This document shows positions 47,335 to 57,217 of a stretch of 64,000 nt of DNA, piece by piece. Numbering within the stretch: the first letter of the stretch is position 1; each line of letters opens with the position of its first letter. The stretch covers positions 647,247-711,246 of the forward strand of contig NZ_CAIT01000007.1 of NCBI RefSeq assembly GCF_000296815.2, read 5' to 3'. Under the pieces are notes generated by a model. That model had not been told where the DNA came from, searched no databases, and worked only from the letters and a program-made list of their open reading frames with translations. The position numbers and the translations under genes are program-made. The stretch is from Fibrisoma limi BUZ 3 (GTDB taxonomy: Bacteria; Bacteroidota; Bacteroidia; Cytophagales; Spirosomataceae).

Positions 47335-48867
47335 CTAATACGTATTTTTATTTTCATGGTCGCCGAAACGCGGCTTTACCGTACGCTTCAGGGGGATTTC
47401 CATGCCGCCGGTGCTTTCGAGCCAGTCGTAAATCTGGTTGGCCATTTCCTTGATCGTGGTCTGGTGCTGCGGATCTTTGATGAGGTTATTCATCTCCTGC
47501 GGGTCCTTCTCCAGATCAAAAAACTCGTTGGAATCCCAGATGCCGTGGTAACGAACGTACTTGTAGCGATCGGTACGTACGGCGTGGACCGTGGGCGTGT
47601 GCGGAAAGTCATACTCCCAGTAATATTCGTAAAAAATCTTGTCGCGCCAGTCCGGAACCGACTGACCCTGCAGCAACGGCATGATCGAACGTCCTACCAT
47701 CTGCGGGGCTTTCTGCAAACCGGCCAGTTCCAGAATGGTCGGCGCTACGTCCACGTTCTGTATCATCTGCGCTACGGTAATACCGGCTTTAATCAACGCC
47801 GGACAACGTACCAGAAACGGCACCCGCATGGACTCCTCGTACGCCGTCCGCTTGTCGATCAGGCCGTGTTCGCCGAACATAAACCCGTTGTCGCCCATGT
47901 AAATGACCAGTGTATTTTCGGCCAGGCCGTTGTCATCGAGGTATTTCAACACCCGGCCGATGCTGGTATCCATGCTTCGCAGGGTCTCGCAGTAGTCGCG
48001 CACAAACGAATCAAACGTAGTAGAGCCATGATAGAGGTAGTCAACGCCGTGCCAGCTATACCGCTGCCGTCTGACCCAGTGCGGCACCCCGCTTTCTTTG
48101 GTTTCCGGGTTCTGATTGCGCGGATCGGTCTGATAAAACGAAGCCGGGTACTGAATCGGCGACTGGGCGAACCGATTGCGGTCAGCGCGGGAAGGCTGGA
48201 ATTGGTGGTGTACCGATTTGTGCGACAAGTACATAAAGAATGGTTTGTCTTTATCGCGTCGATTCAGAAAATTCAGCGCGTAGTCAGTAAGTACGTCGGC
48301 GATGTAGGCGCTATCGCGGTGTTCGACCCGTTTGCCGTCTACGTTCAGGACGGGATTGTAATACACCCCCTGGCCCCGAAAGCTCACCCAATGGTTGAAG
48401 CCTTTGCGCGGCCGGTCGTCTTCGTCGCCCATGTGCCACTTGCCCAGAAAAGCCGTCTGGTAACCGGCCTGCTGAAGGTACTGGGGGAAATACGTCAGCG
48501 TGGGCGGTTCGGGCGCTACGTTGTCAACCACCGTATGCTGGTGCGAAAACAACCCCGTCAGGATACTGGCCCGGCTGGGCGAACACAAAGCGGTCGTAAC
48601 AAACGCCTTGGGGCAATGGGCACCTTCGCGTCGGATACGATCCAGATTCGGCGTTTGAAGCCAGGGCGCAATGGCCGGCTTCATGAAACTCATAAAATCG
48701 TACCGGTGATCGTCTGACAGGATAAAAATGACGTTGCGCGGCTGGGCCGCATTCGGCCTGGCAGTTCCAGCGAGTCTGGGCAACGGTTTTGGTGCCGACT
48801 GGTTTTGCTGCGCCCAGCTACCTATTGACAGGAGGAGTAAAAGAGAGAGTAAACGAAACCGGATCAT
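47335..48867 (-). CDS. Secreted sulfatase (formylglycine type)
   Basis: A 510-residue exported sulfatase with a signal peptide ending at about residue 20 (SWAQ). The active-site motif C95-S-P-S-R is present in ALCSPSRASILTG; Cys95 would be converted to formylglycine. Metal ligands lie in LSDDHRYD (Asp52, Asp53) and YMGDNGFMFGEHG. The substrate is probably a sulfated glycan, but subfamily and linkage cannot be told here. It is downstream of, and read with, the AraC regulator that faces the alpha-galactosidase, so it may be part of the same glycan pathway. A maturation enzyme is not in the window. Confidence 0.92.
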   Translation of the reverse strand: MIRFRLLSLLLLLSIGSWAQQNQSAPKPLPRLAGTARPNAAQPRNVIFILSDDHRYDFMSFMKPAIAPWLQTPNLDRIRREGAHCPKAFVTTALCSPSRASILTGLFSHQHTVVDNVAPEPPTLTYFPQYLQQAGYQTAFLGKWHMGDEDDRPRKGFNHWVSFRGQGVYYNPVLNVDGKRVEHRDSAYIADVLTDYALNFLNRRDKDKPFFMYLSHKSVHHQFQPSRADRNRFAQSPIQYPASFYQTDPRNQNPETKESGVPHWVRRQRYSWHGVDYLYHGSTTFDSFVRDYCETLRSMDTSIGRVLKYLDDNGLAENTLVIYMGDNGFMFGEHGLIDKRTAYEESMRVPFLVRCPALIKAGITVAQMIQNVDVAPTILELAGLQKAPQMVGRSIMPLLQGQSVPDWRDKIFYEYYWEYDFPHTPTVHAVRTDRYKYVRYHGIWDSNEFFDLEKDPQEMNNLIKDPQHQTTIKEMANQIYDWLESTGGMEIPLKRTVKPRFGDHENKNTY

Positions 48868-49013
48868 AAGCTAATGAATGAAGTAAAAGCAACAGCAACC
48901 AGTTGCAAGCTACTATTTTTCCATAAGGCACCCACGGGCGAATACTCCTCATTCGGTAACGTAGCACTGGTATGTTATCGTATCGACGGCCAACATTCTG
49001 TACCTCAATCTCA

Positions 49014-49922
49014 CTACGTTCGGCGCTGAATTCCTTCACTCTTTTTGTACTCCGCCGGCGAAACGCCCATGTGTTTTTTAAACAGCCGTGAGAAATAAAA
49101 CGGATCGTCGATACCCAACTGCGACGCGACTTCATTAATCCGCAGATCGCTAAAGTGAAGCAATTGGCAGGCCCGCTGCACACGTAGGTGATTGAAGTAC
49201 TCGATCGGTGCGTAGCCCGTATCCTGCTTGAATTTTCGGGAGAAAAACGAAGCCGACAGATTTGCCGACTGAGCAATATTATCCAGCGTCACGGTCCGCG
49301 AGAGGTTTTCCTGCATAAACAGAATGGCCTTATCGGTGGGCGACGTACCAGATGTAACAATGTCGGGCTGGAAGTTCTCGGGCAGCACGAACGATGCCAG
49401 GAAATACGGCAATGTCAGGTTAGCGAACAGCAGGTTGGTTGTGCCATAGCCCTTCAGAAGCGTATCGAAGATGCGGTCGAAAAGGATAACCCGCTCGTCG
49501 GAATACGGTACCCGAAGCGGGTGGGGCGTGTTGCTACGCTCGTCTACGATAGTACTCACCGACTGCCCACAATGTGTACCACCAAGATGAAACCAATGGA
49601 TTGTCCACGGATTATTGTTATCTGCACCGTAGGAATGTGGCATATTGGCTGGAATGGCAAACACCTCTCCGGCCGTCAGTAAGACCCGGTGGTTGGGTAA
49701 CTGAATCCATCCCTGCCCGTCGGTACAGTACAGCAAAATTACCTGCGAGATACCAGTGGGACGCTGGTAATAATGATATCGGGCTTTTGGGTAAAACCCC
49801 ATGCGGGTAATGAACAGGCTGTTGATCAGCGGCATGGTTCGGCATCGCTCCAGTGCATCCTTTGGAATTTCGATAATACGCTCCCCCGCAAAACCCTGAC
49901 TTTTCCGCGTCACTGTGCTCAT
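49014..49922 (-). CDS. AraC-family regulator, probable controller of the alpha-galactosidase locus
   Basis: A 302-residue regulator with an N-terminal cupin sensor (about 25-165, GQGWIQLPNHRVLLTAGEVFAI and PANMPHSYGADNNNPWTIHW) and a C-terminal double HTH (about 205-300, NIAQSANLSASFFSRKFK and EVASQLGIDDPFYFSRLFKK). It is divergent from the alpha-galactosidase gene across 149 bases, the usual place for shared operators. No sugar-specific residues are evident. Confidence 0.9.
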   Translation of the reverse strand: MSTVTRKSQGFAGERIIEIPKDALERCRTMPLINSLFITRMGFYPKARYHYYQRPTGISQVILLYCTDGQGWIQLPNHRVLLTAGEVFAIPANMPHSYGADNNNPWTIHWFHLGGTHCGQSVSTIVDERSNTPHPLRVPYSDERVILFDRIFDTLLKGYGTTNLLFANLTLPYFLASFVLPENFQPDIVTSGTSPTDKAILFMQENLSRTVTLDNIAQSANLSASFFSRKFKQDTGYAPIEYFNHLRVQRACQLLHFSDLRINEVASQLGIDDPFYFSRLFKKHMGVSPAEYKKSEGIQRRT

Positions 49923-50071
49923 TGTCGACTGAATTCAATCATTCTGCTGAAAGATAAAATAATCCATGTTTAGGCCAAAATACTTCATCTGACCAATCTT
50001 CGGAAAACCGAATTTTGGGAATGTAAAATGCAATACCGAACCCTAAACCATACCTTTTTAAGCTACTGATA

Positions 50072-52219
50072 ATGCGACCTCACTGTACCCTATTTCTTCT
50101 GGTCATACTCGGCTGGCATACGGTGGTAGCTCATCCAACGCCGACTTCCCCACCCTTTGCCAGATGGACAACCACCGAACTAGCCCTTTCCAACGGACTT
50201 GTCCAGCGTACGATCAAGCTGCCGGCTTCCGATGGAAGCTTTTTAACTACTCAGTACAAACCAGTTGATGGAGAATTCAACTATTTCATCAAAACGAATC
50301 CTGATTTTCAATTTGAGCTAAACGGCAAGTCGTATACAGGTTCAGCGGATTGGAAGCTGGTAGCTGTTCAAAAAATTACCGATGCAAAACAAGGCGACGG
50401 GGCGGCTGTCACGCTGCAGAGTAAAGACGGCACCGTAGAACTGACCGTAAACTTCTTATTGTACCCCAACCTGCCTGTTATTCGGAAAAGCCTGACCATT
50501 AAGAATCTGGATAGCGAACCTGTACGCCTGGAGTCGGTCGATGTGGAGAAGTTTATTGTAACCCCGTATAAGGCCACTACGTTTAGCTGGATTTGTCACG
50601 ATTATGGCAGAAGACGTTCCATTGGACCCTATGATGGTAATATGCAGGATGCGTTACTGACGGTTCACAACAGTGATTGGCAACAGGGCATTGTGATTGG
50701 CAACGAAGCCGCTGGCGTAGTCAAACATACCTCTGTATTCTGGAATGAACCAGCCATTCTGAGCGGATTGACGCACAAAGAAGCCAGATTCCCTTTTCGA
50801 AAATACATTGGCAAGGGTGAGTCATTTACAACACCGCAGGTTTTCACCATCGTTTACAACAACCACAAAGACCCTGACGGAATTCTTAATACCGCCGTGC
50901 CGGATTTCATCCGGAAACATCTGGGGATACGACTATCGGAACTGGACCAAAAGCCCACCTTTGTTTATAATACGTGGGTACCTTTTCGTCAGAACATCGA
51001 CGAAAAACTGGTCATGGAACTGGCCAAAGCGGCCGCTGATGCCGGTATGAAAGAATTTGTGATTGACGACGGCTGGGCGGACAATTACGGCGATTGGATC
51101 ATCGACAAGAAGAAGTTTCCCAATGGGCTGAAACCCGTTTTCGATTACATCAAGTCACTGGGCATGAAGCCGGGAATGTGGGTAAGCGTAGGCAGTGCCT
51201 CGCCCGACAGTAAAGTGTACAAAGCTCATCCGGATTGGTTCGTACTTGACGAAAATCAACAGCCCGCTAATCTGCACGAAGACAACCCAAACATGCGTAC
51301 CGCCTGCTTTGGTACCGGCTGGCGTGGTTACATCAAGGACGTATTGCTCAAACTAGCGCTCGACTACGGGCTTGAATACCTGAAGCTTGATTTTACGGTC
51401 GTAACCAGCACGTACCGGTTCGGCAACAAAGTAACGGGCTGCTATGCTACTAATCACAAAGGGCATAAAGATCACCACGAGTCGCTATACACTAATTACG
51501 AAGAGGTTTGGAATCTCTTTGATGAGCTGCATGCGGCCAAGCCTGACCTGTTCATTGATTGTACGTTCGAAACGATGGGGGGCTTGCAACTGATTGATTA
51601 CGCCATGCTGAAACACGCCGAAGGCAACTGGTTGTCCAACTTCAACGGTCCGGATGCCAAAGTCGATTTGCGCGTCAGGAACATGGCTTGGTGGCGTTCG
51701 CCAGCCATACCCGCTACGGCACTTGTTATCGGTAACCCGGAGATGCAGGATACGGGCTGGGAAATGCACATCAAGTCGCTGGCGGGGGCTCTACCCATCA
51801 TGCTGGGCGACCCCCGGAAGTTATCGGCTGCTGATCTGAAAAAGTACCGGGCCTATGCCGACTTTCTGCAGGCGATGGAGCGTCGGCACGGTATCATGAG
51901 CTTCCGGCAGGATCTTCCCGGCTTTGCCGAACCGTCGGAAGGGCGGTGGGATGGCTTCCAACGTATCAATACGGATACCCGCAGCGGAGGACTGGTGGGC
52001 GTTTTCCGGCACGGCGCAGTCGAAAAGACACGTCAGGTGACCATCAACTACCTTGACCCGAAGCGAACGTATCAGATTAAAACTATGAATGGGAAGACGA
52101 TGACGACGCTTACGGGAGAAGCGCTGCAAACCACCGGATTTACAGTAACCTTGAACGAGTCCTACGACGGTGAACTCTTCGAAGTTACGGATACGCTACT
52201 GACTGCGAATACGAAATAA
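50072..52219 (+). CDS. Alpha-galactosidase, GH36 type
   Basis: A 715-residue exported enzyme with a signal peptide (about 1-21). The N-terminal beta supersandwich (about 30-290) leads to a TIM barrel with FVIDDGWADNYGDW, GMKPGMWVSVGSASPDS and the nucleophile Asp440 in LEYLKLDF; FIDCTFETMGG and WWRSPAIPATALVIGN lie later in the barrel. The C-terminal beta domain follows (about 630-715). It removes terminal alpha-galactose from oligosaccharides or polysaccharides. With the AraC regulator, PhyH protein and sugar porter, it makes a small utilisation locus. Confidence 0.9.
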   Translation: MRPHCTLFLLVILGWHTVVAHPTPTSPPFARWTTTELALSNGLVQRTIKLPASDGSFLTTQYKPVDGEFNYFIKTNPDFQFELNGKSYTGSADWKLVAVQKITDAKQGDGAAVTLQSKDGTVELTVNFLLYPNLPVIRKSLTIKNLDSEPVRLESVDVEKFIVTPYKATTFSWICHDYGRRRSIGPYDGNMQDALLTVHNSDWQQGIVIGNEAAGVVKHTSVFWNEPAILSGLTHKEARFPFRKYIGKGESFTTPQVFTIVYNNHKDPDGILNTAVPDFIRKHLGIRLSELDQKPTFVYNTWVPFRQNIDEKLVMELAKAAADAGMKEFVIDDGWADNYGDWIIDKKKFPNGLKPVFDYIKSLGMKPGMWVSVGSASPDSKVYKAHPDWFVLDENQQPANLHEDNPNMRTACFGTGWRGYIKDVLLKLALDYGLEYLKLDFTVVTSTYRFGNKVTGCYATNHKGHKDHHESLYTNYEEVWNLFDELHAAKPDLFIDCTFETMGGLQLIDYAMLKHAEGNWLSNFNGPDAKVDLRVRNMAWWRSPAIPATALVIGNPEMQDTGWEMHIKSLAGALPIMLGDPRKLSAADLKKYRAYADFLQAMERRHGIMSFRQDLPGFAEPSEGRWDGFQRINTDTRSGGLVGVFRHGAVEKTRQVTINYLDPKRTYQIKTMNGKTMTTLTGEALQTTGFTVTLNESYDGELFEVTDTLLTANTK

Positions 52220-52239
52220 AACTTTAAACGTCAATCGTC

Positions 52240-53094
52240 ATGATCAATCAACCATTGACCCCGCAACAGATTCAGCAGTACCACCAGGATGGTTACCTGA
52301 TTGTACGAGGTTTTCTAAGCGCTGAAGAGGTCGAAAAGCTCTATCACACTGCCATTGAAGACAGCGCCATCAGTAAACACGCCATCAACGTCAACGACAG
52401 TACCGGCAAGCGGAGCAAGCTGTCGCTCTGGTACAAACCCGGCGACGATGTATACGGCCTGCTCACCCGCAGTCGGCAGCTCGTTGAGTCGGTAGATAAG
52501 CTGCTCGACAATCCGGATTCAGCGCGGTCCGTCGCTACGGTTTGCCATTTCCACTCGAAACTGATGCAGAAAGAACCGCACGTTGGTGGGGCCTGGGAGT
52601 GGCATCAGGACTATGGTTACTGGTATAAAAACGAGTTCCTGCTGCCCGACCAGATGATGTCGGTCATGGTGGCCATTACCGACGCTACGGTCGAGAACGG
52701 CTGTTTGCAGGTTATCAAAGGCTCGCACAAAATGGGACGGGTTGAACACGGCTTCGCGGGCGAACAGGTCGGGGCCTCGCAGCGCTACGTGGATCTGGCC
52801 CTGAAAACAATGGAGCACCTATTTGTGGAGTTGAAAGCGGGCGACGTCCTGTTCTTCCACAGTAACATCCTGCACCGGTCAGAAGCCAACCTGTCGGACA
52901 AGCCGCGCTGGTCGATGATCTCCTGCTACAACCGCCAGTCGAACATTGGCTATAACGATTCAGCGTCGTCCTCGTCGAGCATTACGCCTATTGACGTGGT
53001 ACCCAATGAAGCGCTGCTGACCTGGGACGCGGCTGGTTTGCTGGAGGAAGGCGCTGATTTTCTGAGCAAAGAAGCCGATGTATCGCTGAAGTAA
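52240..53094 (+). CDS. PhyH-family Fe(II)/2-oxoglutarate-type dioxygenase
   Basis: A 284-residue protein with the phytanoyl-CoA dioxygenase fold. The iron triad is visible: His122 and Asp124 in WEWHQDYGYW, and His212 in NILHRSEANLSDKPRW, with Arg224 placed to bind the co-substrate. No signal peptide. It lies 20 bases after the alpha-galactosidase gene and is probably co-transcribed. PhyH proteins near sugar genes in Bacteroidota are common, but their substrates are mostly unknown. Confidence 0.88.
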   Translation: MINQPLTPQQIQQYHQDGYLIVRGFLSAEEVEKLYHTAIEDSAISKHAINVNDSTGKRSKLSLWYKPGDDVYGLLTRSRQLVESVDKLLDNPDSARSVATVCHFHSKLMQKEPHVGGAWEWHQDYGYWYKNEFLLPDQMMSVMVAITDATVENGCLQVIKGSHKMGRVEHGFAGEQVGASQRYVDLALKTMEHLFVELKAGDVLFFHSNILHRSEANLSDKPRWSMISCYNRQSNIGYNDSASSSSSITPIDVVPNEALLTWDAAGLLEEGADFLSKEADVSLK

Positions 53095-53206
53095 CACAGC
53101 ATTCAACGGTTGCTCGCTGTCCTTGTAAGTATTCCTTATCATTTGGTTGTCATGCGTATAGACACAAATGGCAAGGAATACATACATCTAACTAAACCCT
53201 CAACCT

Positions 53207-54601
53207 ATGGCCCTTATCATCCAGGCTCAGTCAGCGATCAGCACCGCCCCGGTGTCCATCAACCGACGCTACGTTTACCTGATCAGTGCGATTGCGGCTT
53301 TAGGTGGCGTTTTGTTTGGCTTTGATCTGGTCATCATCTCCGGTACGGTTCCGTTTTTCACCCAGTATTTTGAGCTTGATGAGTTTCAGACGGGCTGGGC
53401 GGTTGGCTGTATCAACCTGGGCGCAGCCATCGGGGCCTTGCTGGCCGGCAGGCTAAGCGACTCACTGGGCCGCAAAAGACTGCTGATGGGCTGTGCAATG
53501 CTGTTTGCCCTGACAGGTGCCGGTACGGGCTGGGCCGGAAGCTTTCCGTCGTTTATCGCGTTTCGGATGCTGAGTGGCGTAGCGGTGGGAGCCGCTGCGC
53601 TGGTCTGCCCCATGTACGTGGCCGAGATGTCGCCGGCACCCATGCGCGGTCGGATGGTGTCGTTTTATCAGTTGTCGATTGTGATCGGTATTCTGCTGGC
53701 GTACCTGTCCAACTACCTGCTGCTGAACACCGGTGCCAACAACTGGCGGTGGATGTTCTCGTCGCAGTCGGTGCCGTCGCTGCTGTTTTTTGTTGGTTTA
53801 TTCTTCGTCGCCGAAAGTCCACGGTGGCTGATTGGTAAGCAACGAAACCAGGAGGCTGAGGCTGTTCTGAACCGGATCGGTGGTCGCCTGTATGCCAATG
53901 AAGAAGCAGCTCAGATCAAAGCCAGCTTCGCGCAGGAAACCGCACTGGCGGCCGCCCGCACATCAGTTAGTGATCTGTTTCGAAAAGAGCTATGGCCAAT
54001 CGTTTTCATTGGCGTTGTCGTAGCCGTGTTCTCGCAGGCAGTCGGCCAGAACTCGCTATTTTCCTACGCGCCGGAGTTATTCAGCCAGGCCGGTATGGCG
54101 CAGGATTCGGCCTTTCTGCAATCCATCATCATCGGGGTTATCAACCTCATTTTCACCTTCGTGGCCATCGGCACCATCGATAAAGCCGGACGCAAAAAGC
54201 TCCTGCAATACGGCTCCGCCCTGCTTTGCCTGGATGCCCTGGCGCTGGCAGGTGCCTTCTACTGGCAGTTACCCGGTGCCTGGGTACTCGCGTTTGTGCT
54301 GGCCTTCATCGCCATCTATTCCGCTACGCTGGGGCCGGTTACCTGGGTTGCTTTATCGGAGATTTTCCCGAATCGAATCCGGGGCAATGCCATGGCACTG
54401 GCTACGCTGGCTTTATGGATTACCAACTTCTTTACCACGGCTTCCTTCCCGATTATGAAGGAGTATCTGGGCCTGCCCACTACGTTCGGAATTCATGCGG
54501 TGCTCTGTTTCATCTATTTCCTGTTTGTCCGGGCTCGTATTCCTGAAACGAAAGGCAAGTCACTTGAGGAAATTGAGCGGGAGTTGACCCGTTTGGGCTG
54601 A
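53207..54601 (+). CDS. Sugar porter (MFS) transporter
   Basis: A 464-residue protein with twelve predicted membrane segments and sugar-porter family motifs: GRLSDSLGRKRLL after TM2, PMYVAEMSPAPMRG, PRWLIGKQRN, DKAGRKKLLQYG, and the C-terminal PETKGKSLEEIE. It probably brings galactose or a related hexose into the cell by proton symport. It lies 112 bases after the PhyH gene and completes the galactoside run. A short relic of a similar C-terminus lies at about 57.2 kb. Confidence 0.92.
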   Translation: MALIIQAQSAISTAPVSINRRYVYLISAIAALGGVLFGFDLVIISGTVPFFTQYFELDEFQTGWAVGCINLGAAIGALLAGRLSDSLGRKRLLMGCAMLFALTGAGTGWAGSFPSFIAFRMLSGVAVGAAALVCPMYVAEMSPAPMRGRMVSFYQLSIVIGILLAYLSNYLLLNTGANNWRWMFSSQSVPSLLFFVGLFFVAESPRWLIGKQRNQEAEAVLNRIGGRLYANEEAAQIKASFAQETALAAARTSVSDLFRKELWPIVFIGVVVAVFSQAVGQNSLFSYAPELFSQAGMAQDSAFLQSIIIGVINLIFTFVAIGTIDKAGRKKLLQYGSALLCLDALALAGAFYWQLPGAWVLAFVLAFIAIYSATLGPVTWVALSEIFPNRIRGNAMALATLALWITNFFTTASFPIMKEYLGLPTTFGIHAVLCFIYFLFVRARIPETKGKSLEEIERELTRLG

Positions 54602-54785
54602 TTAACAGGTACCAGACTGGTATGTTGCGGCAGAAGCCGTTTTCGAGCATCGAACAAGTTCACATTGCACACCGCTCCTCCGTTCAGAAGGGTCAGGCAT
54701 CCAGCGAACGGCCGCTTACTAACAGGCATAGATCGGGCATTGTACGGTACCCGTGACGCCAATGTTCATGGGCCTGATGGATTGT

Positions 54786-54793
54786 TATATTTG
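54786..54793 (+). promoter_or_regulatory. Possible Bacteroidota -7 promoter element upstream of the second AraC gene
   Basis: TATATTTG matches the Bacteroidota -7 consensus TAnnTTTG exactly and lies 28 bases before the ATG at 54822. The expected TTTG -33 element is not clear. It also supports 54822 as the true start, because an earlier in-frame ATG (54753) would lie upstream of the promoter. Confidence 0.4.
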
Positions 54794-54821
54794 TCTGAAC
54801 ATGGTTTATTTTGGCCGGTGT

Positions 54822-55733
54822 ATGACTGATAAGCATCATGAGCGTGTAACCTTCAAAGGGTTTGTTAATCAGTTCATGGCCATCACCATGGACAAATTTG
54901 CGTTTTCGGCAAACAGCATCCAGATCTATCCGCTGTCGATGGCTCCGGCGGGTATAATAACCCCAAGCCCCCTATTCAGGGCCGAGTACAACTTTTTACT
55001 GCTCATAACCGAAGGCGGGGGCAAACAACAGATCGACAATACCCTTTTTGACTTGCACCCGAACGATATTCTCTTCATCCGGGAAGGCCACCTGAATGCC
55101 ATCCACTCTATTGAGGCAAACACAGACGGGTACTTTATTTACATGGAAAGTCGGCTACTACCCCAGCTTTTTGCCGACAGCACCTTGCTTCACCGGTTTA
55201 CGTTTCATCCAAAACACTCGGTTTCCGGCGCCGACCTGAAATGGCTTGTTAACTGCTGTAAGCTGCTTATCAACCAACAGAACACCAGCCCCCATGCTGA
55301 AGCAATCAGGGTGGTTCTTCTCCGGGCTATATGGCTGAAATTGGCGGAAGCATCGGCCGCAGCCCGCTCCAGACCAGACCGGCCATCCGAAATAACCATG
55401 CTGTTCAAAGAGCGGTTGTATGAACATTTTTCGACAACCAGGAACGTAGCATTTTACGCCGATTCACTGGCCGTTTCGGAGAATTATCTCAACCGATGCG
55501 TTAACCGGGCTACGAACAAACCCCCAAAACAGCATATCAACGAAATGGTGATCATTCATAGCAAGTTGCTGCTACAGGATCGCTCAAAAGACATTGCCCA
55601 GGTTGCCTTTGCCCTTAATTTTTCGGACCCATCCTATTTCGGTCGGTTTTTTAAGCAGCTGACCGGTCAGACACCTTCCGAGTATAGAAACACCCTTAGG
55701 CAAGATTTGTCCGGGTACAGGCATGATTTCTGA
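54822..55733 (+). CDS. AraC-family transcriptional regulator
   Basis: A 303-residue regulator; I take the ATG at 54822 (MTDKHHERVTF) as the start because a promoter-like TATATTTG lies just upstream. The N-terminal part is a cupin-like sensor (ITEGGGKQQIDNTLFDLHPNDILFIREG). The C-terminal HTH pair (about 195-295) includes ADSLAVSENYLNRCVN and VAFALNFSDPSYFGRFFKQL. It is followed by DUF2141 and SDR genes in the same direction, which it may control. The effector molecule is unknown. Confidence 0.87.
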   Translation: MTDKHHERVTFKGFVNQFMAITMDKFAFSANSIQIYPLSMAPAGIITPSPLFRAEYNFLLLITEGGGKQQIDNTLFDLHPNDILFIREGHLNAIHSIEANTDGYFIYMESRLLPQLFADSTLLHRFTFHPKHSVSGADLKWLVNCCKLLINQQNTSPHAEAIRVVLLRAIWLKLAEASAAARSRPDRPSEITMLFKERLYEHFSTTRNVAFYADSLAVSENYLNRCVNRATNKPPKQHINEMVIIHSKLLLQDRSKDIAQVAFALNFSDPSYFGRFFKQLTGQTPSEYRNTLRQDLSGYRHDF

Positions 55734-55810
55734 CAACAGCGGGTCAGTAGTCTTCTCCACCTTTGCACCGTTATTTACCGACAAAGGTTTTCATCCCTGC
55801 AATCAACTTT

Positions 55811-56248
55811 ATGCTTCGCTGTATGACGCCAATCTTTCTTTCAGGCTTTCTGGCATTGATGCTGTCGGCAGCCCGCTCCACGCTGCAGCAACCGCCGTTA
55901 TTGATTGAGATTACGAATGTTCAGCCCAACCGGGGAAAGATTGTAGTTGAACTTTACAAGGACAAGGCAGACTGGCTTAAAACGCCGTTTCGTAAACTTA
56001 CGCTACCTGCTGACAAATCCACAAAAACCGCTTCTTTCACTGTTCCGCCCGGGCAGTATGCTGTTTCTATTTATCAGGACAAAAACGAAAACGGAACGTT
56101 AGACCAGAACTTTCTGAATATCCCGAAAGAACCGATCGGATTTGGCAACAATTATCGACCCTTCGGAAAACCTAAGTTCGAGTCTTCGGTGATTCGTTAT
56201 AACCCCAGCTCAAAACCAGAGGCCATCAACCTGTTTGAAGCACTTTAG
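55811..56248 (+). CDS. DUF2141 exported protein
   Basis: A 145-residue protein of the DUF2141 family (pattern NRGKIVVELYKDKADWL, FTVPPGQYAVSIYQDKNENGTLD, PIGFGNN). The ATG at 55811 gives a clean signal peptide (MTPIFLSGFLALMLSAARS region); an earlier ATG would place extra residues before it. Probably periplasmic, function unknown. The SDR gene starts 10 bases downstream. Confidence 0.85.
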   Translation: MLRCMTPIFLSGFLALMLSAARSTLQQPPLLIEITNVQPNRGKIVVELYKDKADWLKTPFRKLTLPADKSTKTASFTVPPGQYAVSIYQDKNENGTLDQNFLNIPKEPIGFGNNYRPFGKPKFESSVIRYNPSSKPEAINLFEAL

Positions 56249-56258
56249 TCCGAAAAAA

Positions 56259-57161
56259 ATGGGTAATAAATGGAGCCTGCAACAGGTAAAGCCGCAGCCC
56301 GGGCGGGTTGCCATCGTTACCGGTGCCAACAGCGGTATAGGCTACGAAGTCGCCCTTGGATTGGCTAAAAAGGATATAGAAGTCATTTTGGCCTGCCGCA
56401 ATGGGCAGAAAGCGGATGAAGCCCGGGCTAAAATCATCGATGAATACGCCGGAGCCAGAGTTAATTGCCTGCTGCTCGACACAAGCAGCCTTCGCAGCGT
56501 CGAAGATTTTGCTGCTCAGTTTAGTGCTAAGCACCAAACGCTGGACCTGCTCATCAACAATGCCGGAATCATGATGTCGCCCTACGAGGTTACTGAAGAT
56601 GGCTTCGAGAATCAACTGGCTACGAATTATCTGGGCCATTTTGCCCTTACGGGTCGGTTGCTGCCGCTGATGACCCGCACCCCTGGCTCCCGGATTGTCA
56701 CACTAAGCAGTTTGTCGTACAAATGGGCTGAGATTCAGTTTGGCGATTTTCATGCGGAGAAGGGCTACAGCCGTACTAAAGCGTATGGGCAAAGCAAGCG
56801 GGCCTGCCTGATGTTTGCCTTCGAACTACAACACCGGTTGTCGGCTGCTGGCTACGACACCCGCTCAGTAGCCGCCCATCCGGGTCTTTCCAAAACGAAT
56901 CTGGATCAGTATTTCCCGGCACTCATTCGGCCGCTGGGCAATCTTTTTTTACAGCCGGCCCAGCAGGGCGCGTTGTCGGTGCTGTATGCTGCACTGGATA
57001 CCGCCATCAACGGCGGTGAATTTGTTGGTCCCGACGGATTTCAGCAGATGAGAGGTTATCCGGTTGTAGTCGACTCCGACGAATACGCTAAAAACCGCGA
57101 GCTGGCAAAACGCCTGTGGACAGCCAGTGAATTCATGACGCACGTTCACTTCCTCAGTTAA
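56259..57161 (+). CDS. Short-chain dehydrogenase/reductase
   Basis: A 300-residue NAD(P)-dependent SDR. Cofactor motif TGANSGIG near residue 22, NNAG, catalytic Ser in TLSSLS and the YxxxK motif as YGQSK are all present. The length and VAAHPGLSKTNL region resemble retinol-dehydrogenase/WWOX-like SDRs. The ATG at 56259 places the Rossmann fold as usual; an upstream ATG overlaps the DUF2141 gene. Substrate unknown. Confidence 0.9.
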   Translation: MGNKWSLQQVKPQPGRVAIVTGANSGIGYEVALGLAKKDIEVILACRNGQKADEARAKIIDEYAGARVNCLLLDTSSLRSVEDFAAQFSAKHQTLDLLINNAGIMMSPYEVTEDGFENQLATNYLGHFALTGRLLPLMTRTPGSRIVTLSSLSYKWAEIQFGDFHAEKGYSRTKAYGQSKRACLMFAFELQHRLSAAGYDTRSVAAHPGLSKTNLDQYFPALIRPLGNLFLQPAQQGALSVLYAALDTAINGGEFVGPDGFQQMRGYPVVVDSDEYAKNRELAKRLWTASEFMTHVHFLS

Positions 57162-57217
57162 CTATGCGTTTAAGCCGACTTGAGCTTAATTGCTTTCATT
57201 GACTCATTCTTCATTGG

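Noticed and set aside
47356..48717. A long open frame on the plus strand opposite the sulfatase
   Set aside because: No recognisable motif; the minus-strand frame has a complete sulfatase with signal peptide and active site, so this is a codon-bias shadow.
42479..54601. Classical polysaccharide utilisation locus
   Set aside because: No SusC or SusD homologue is present.
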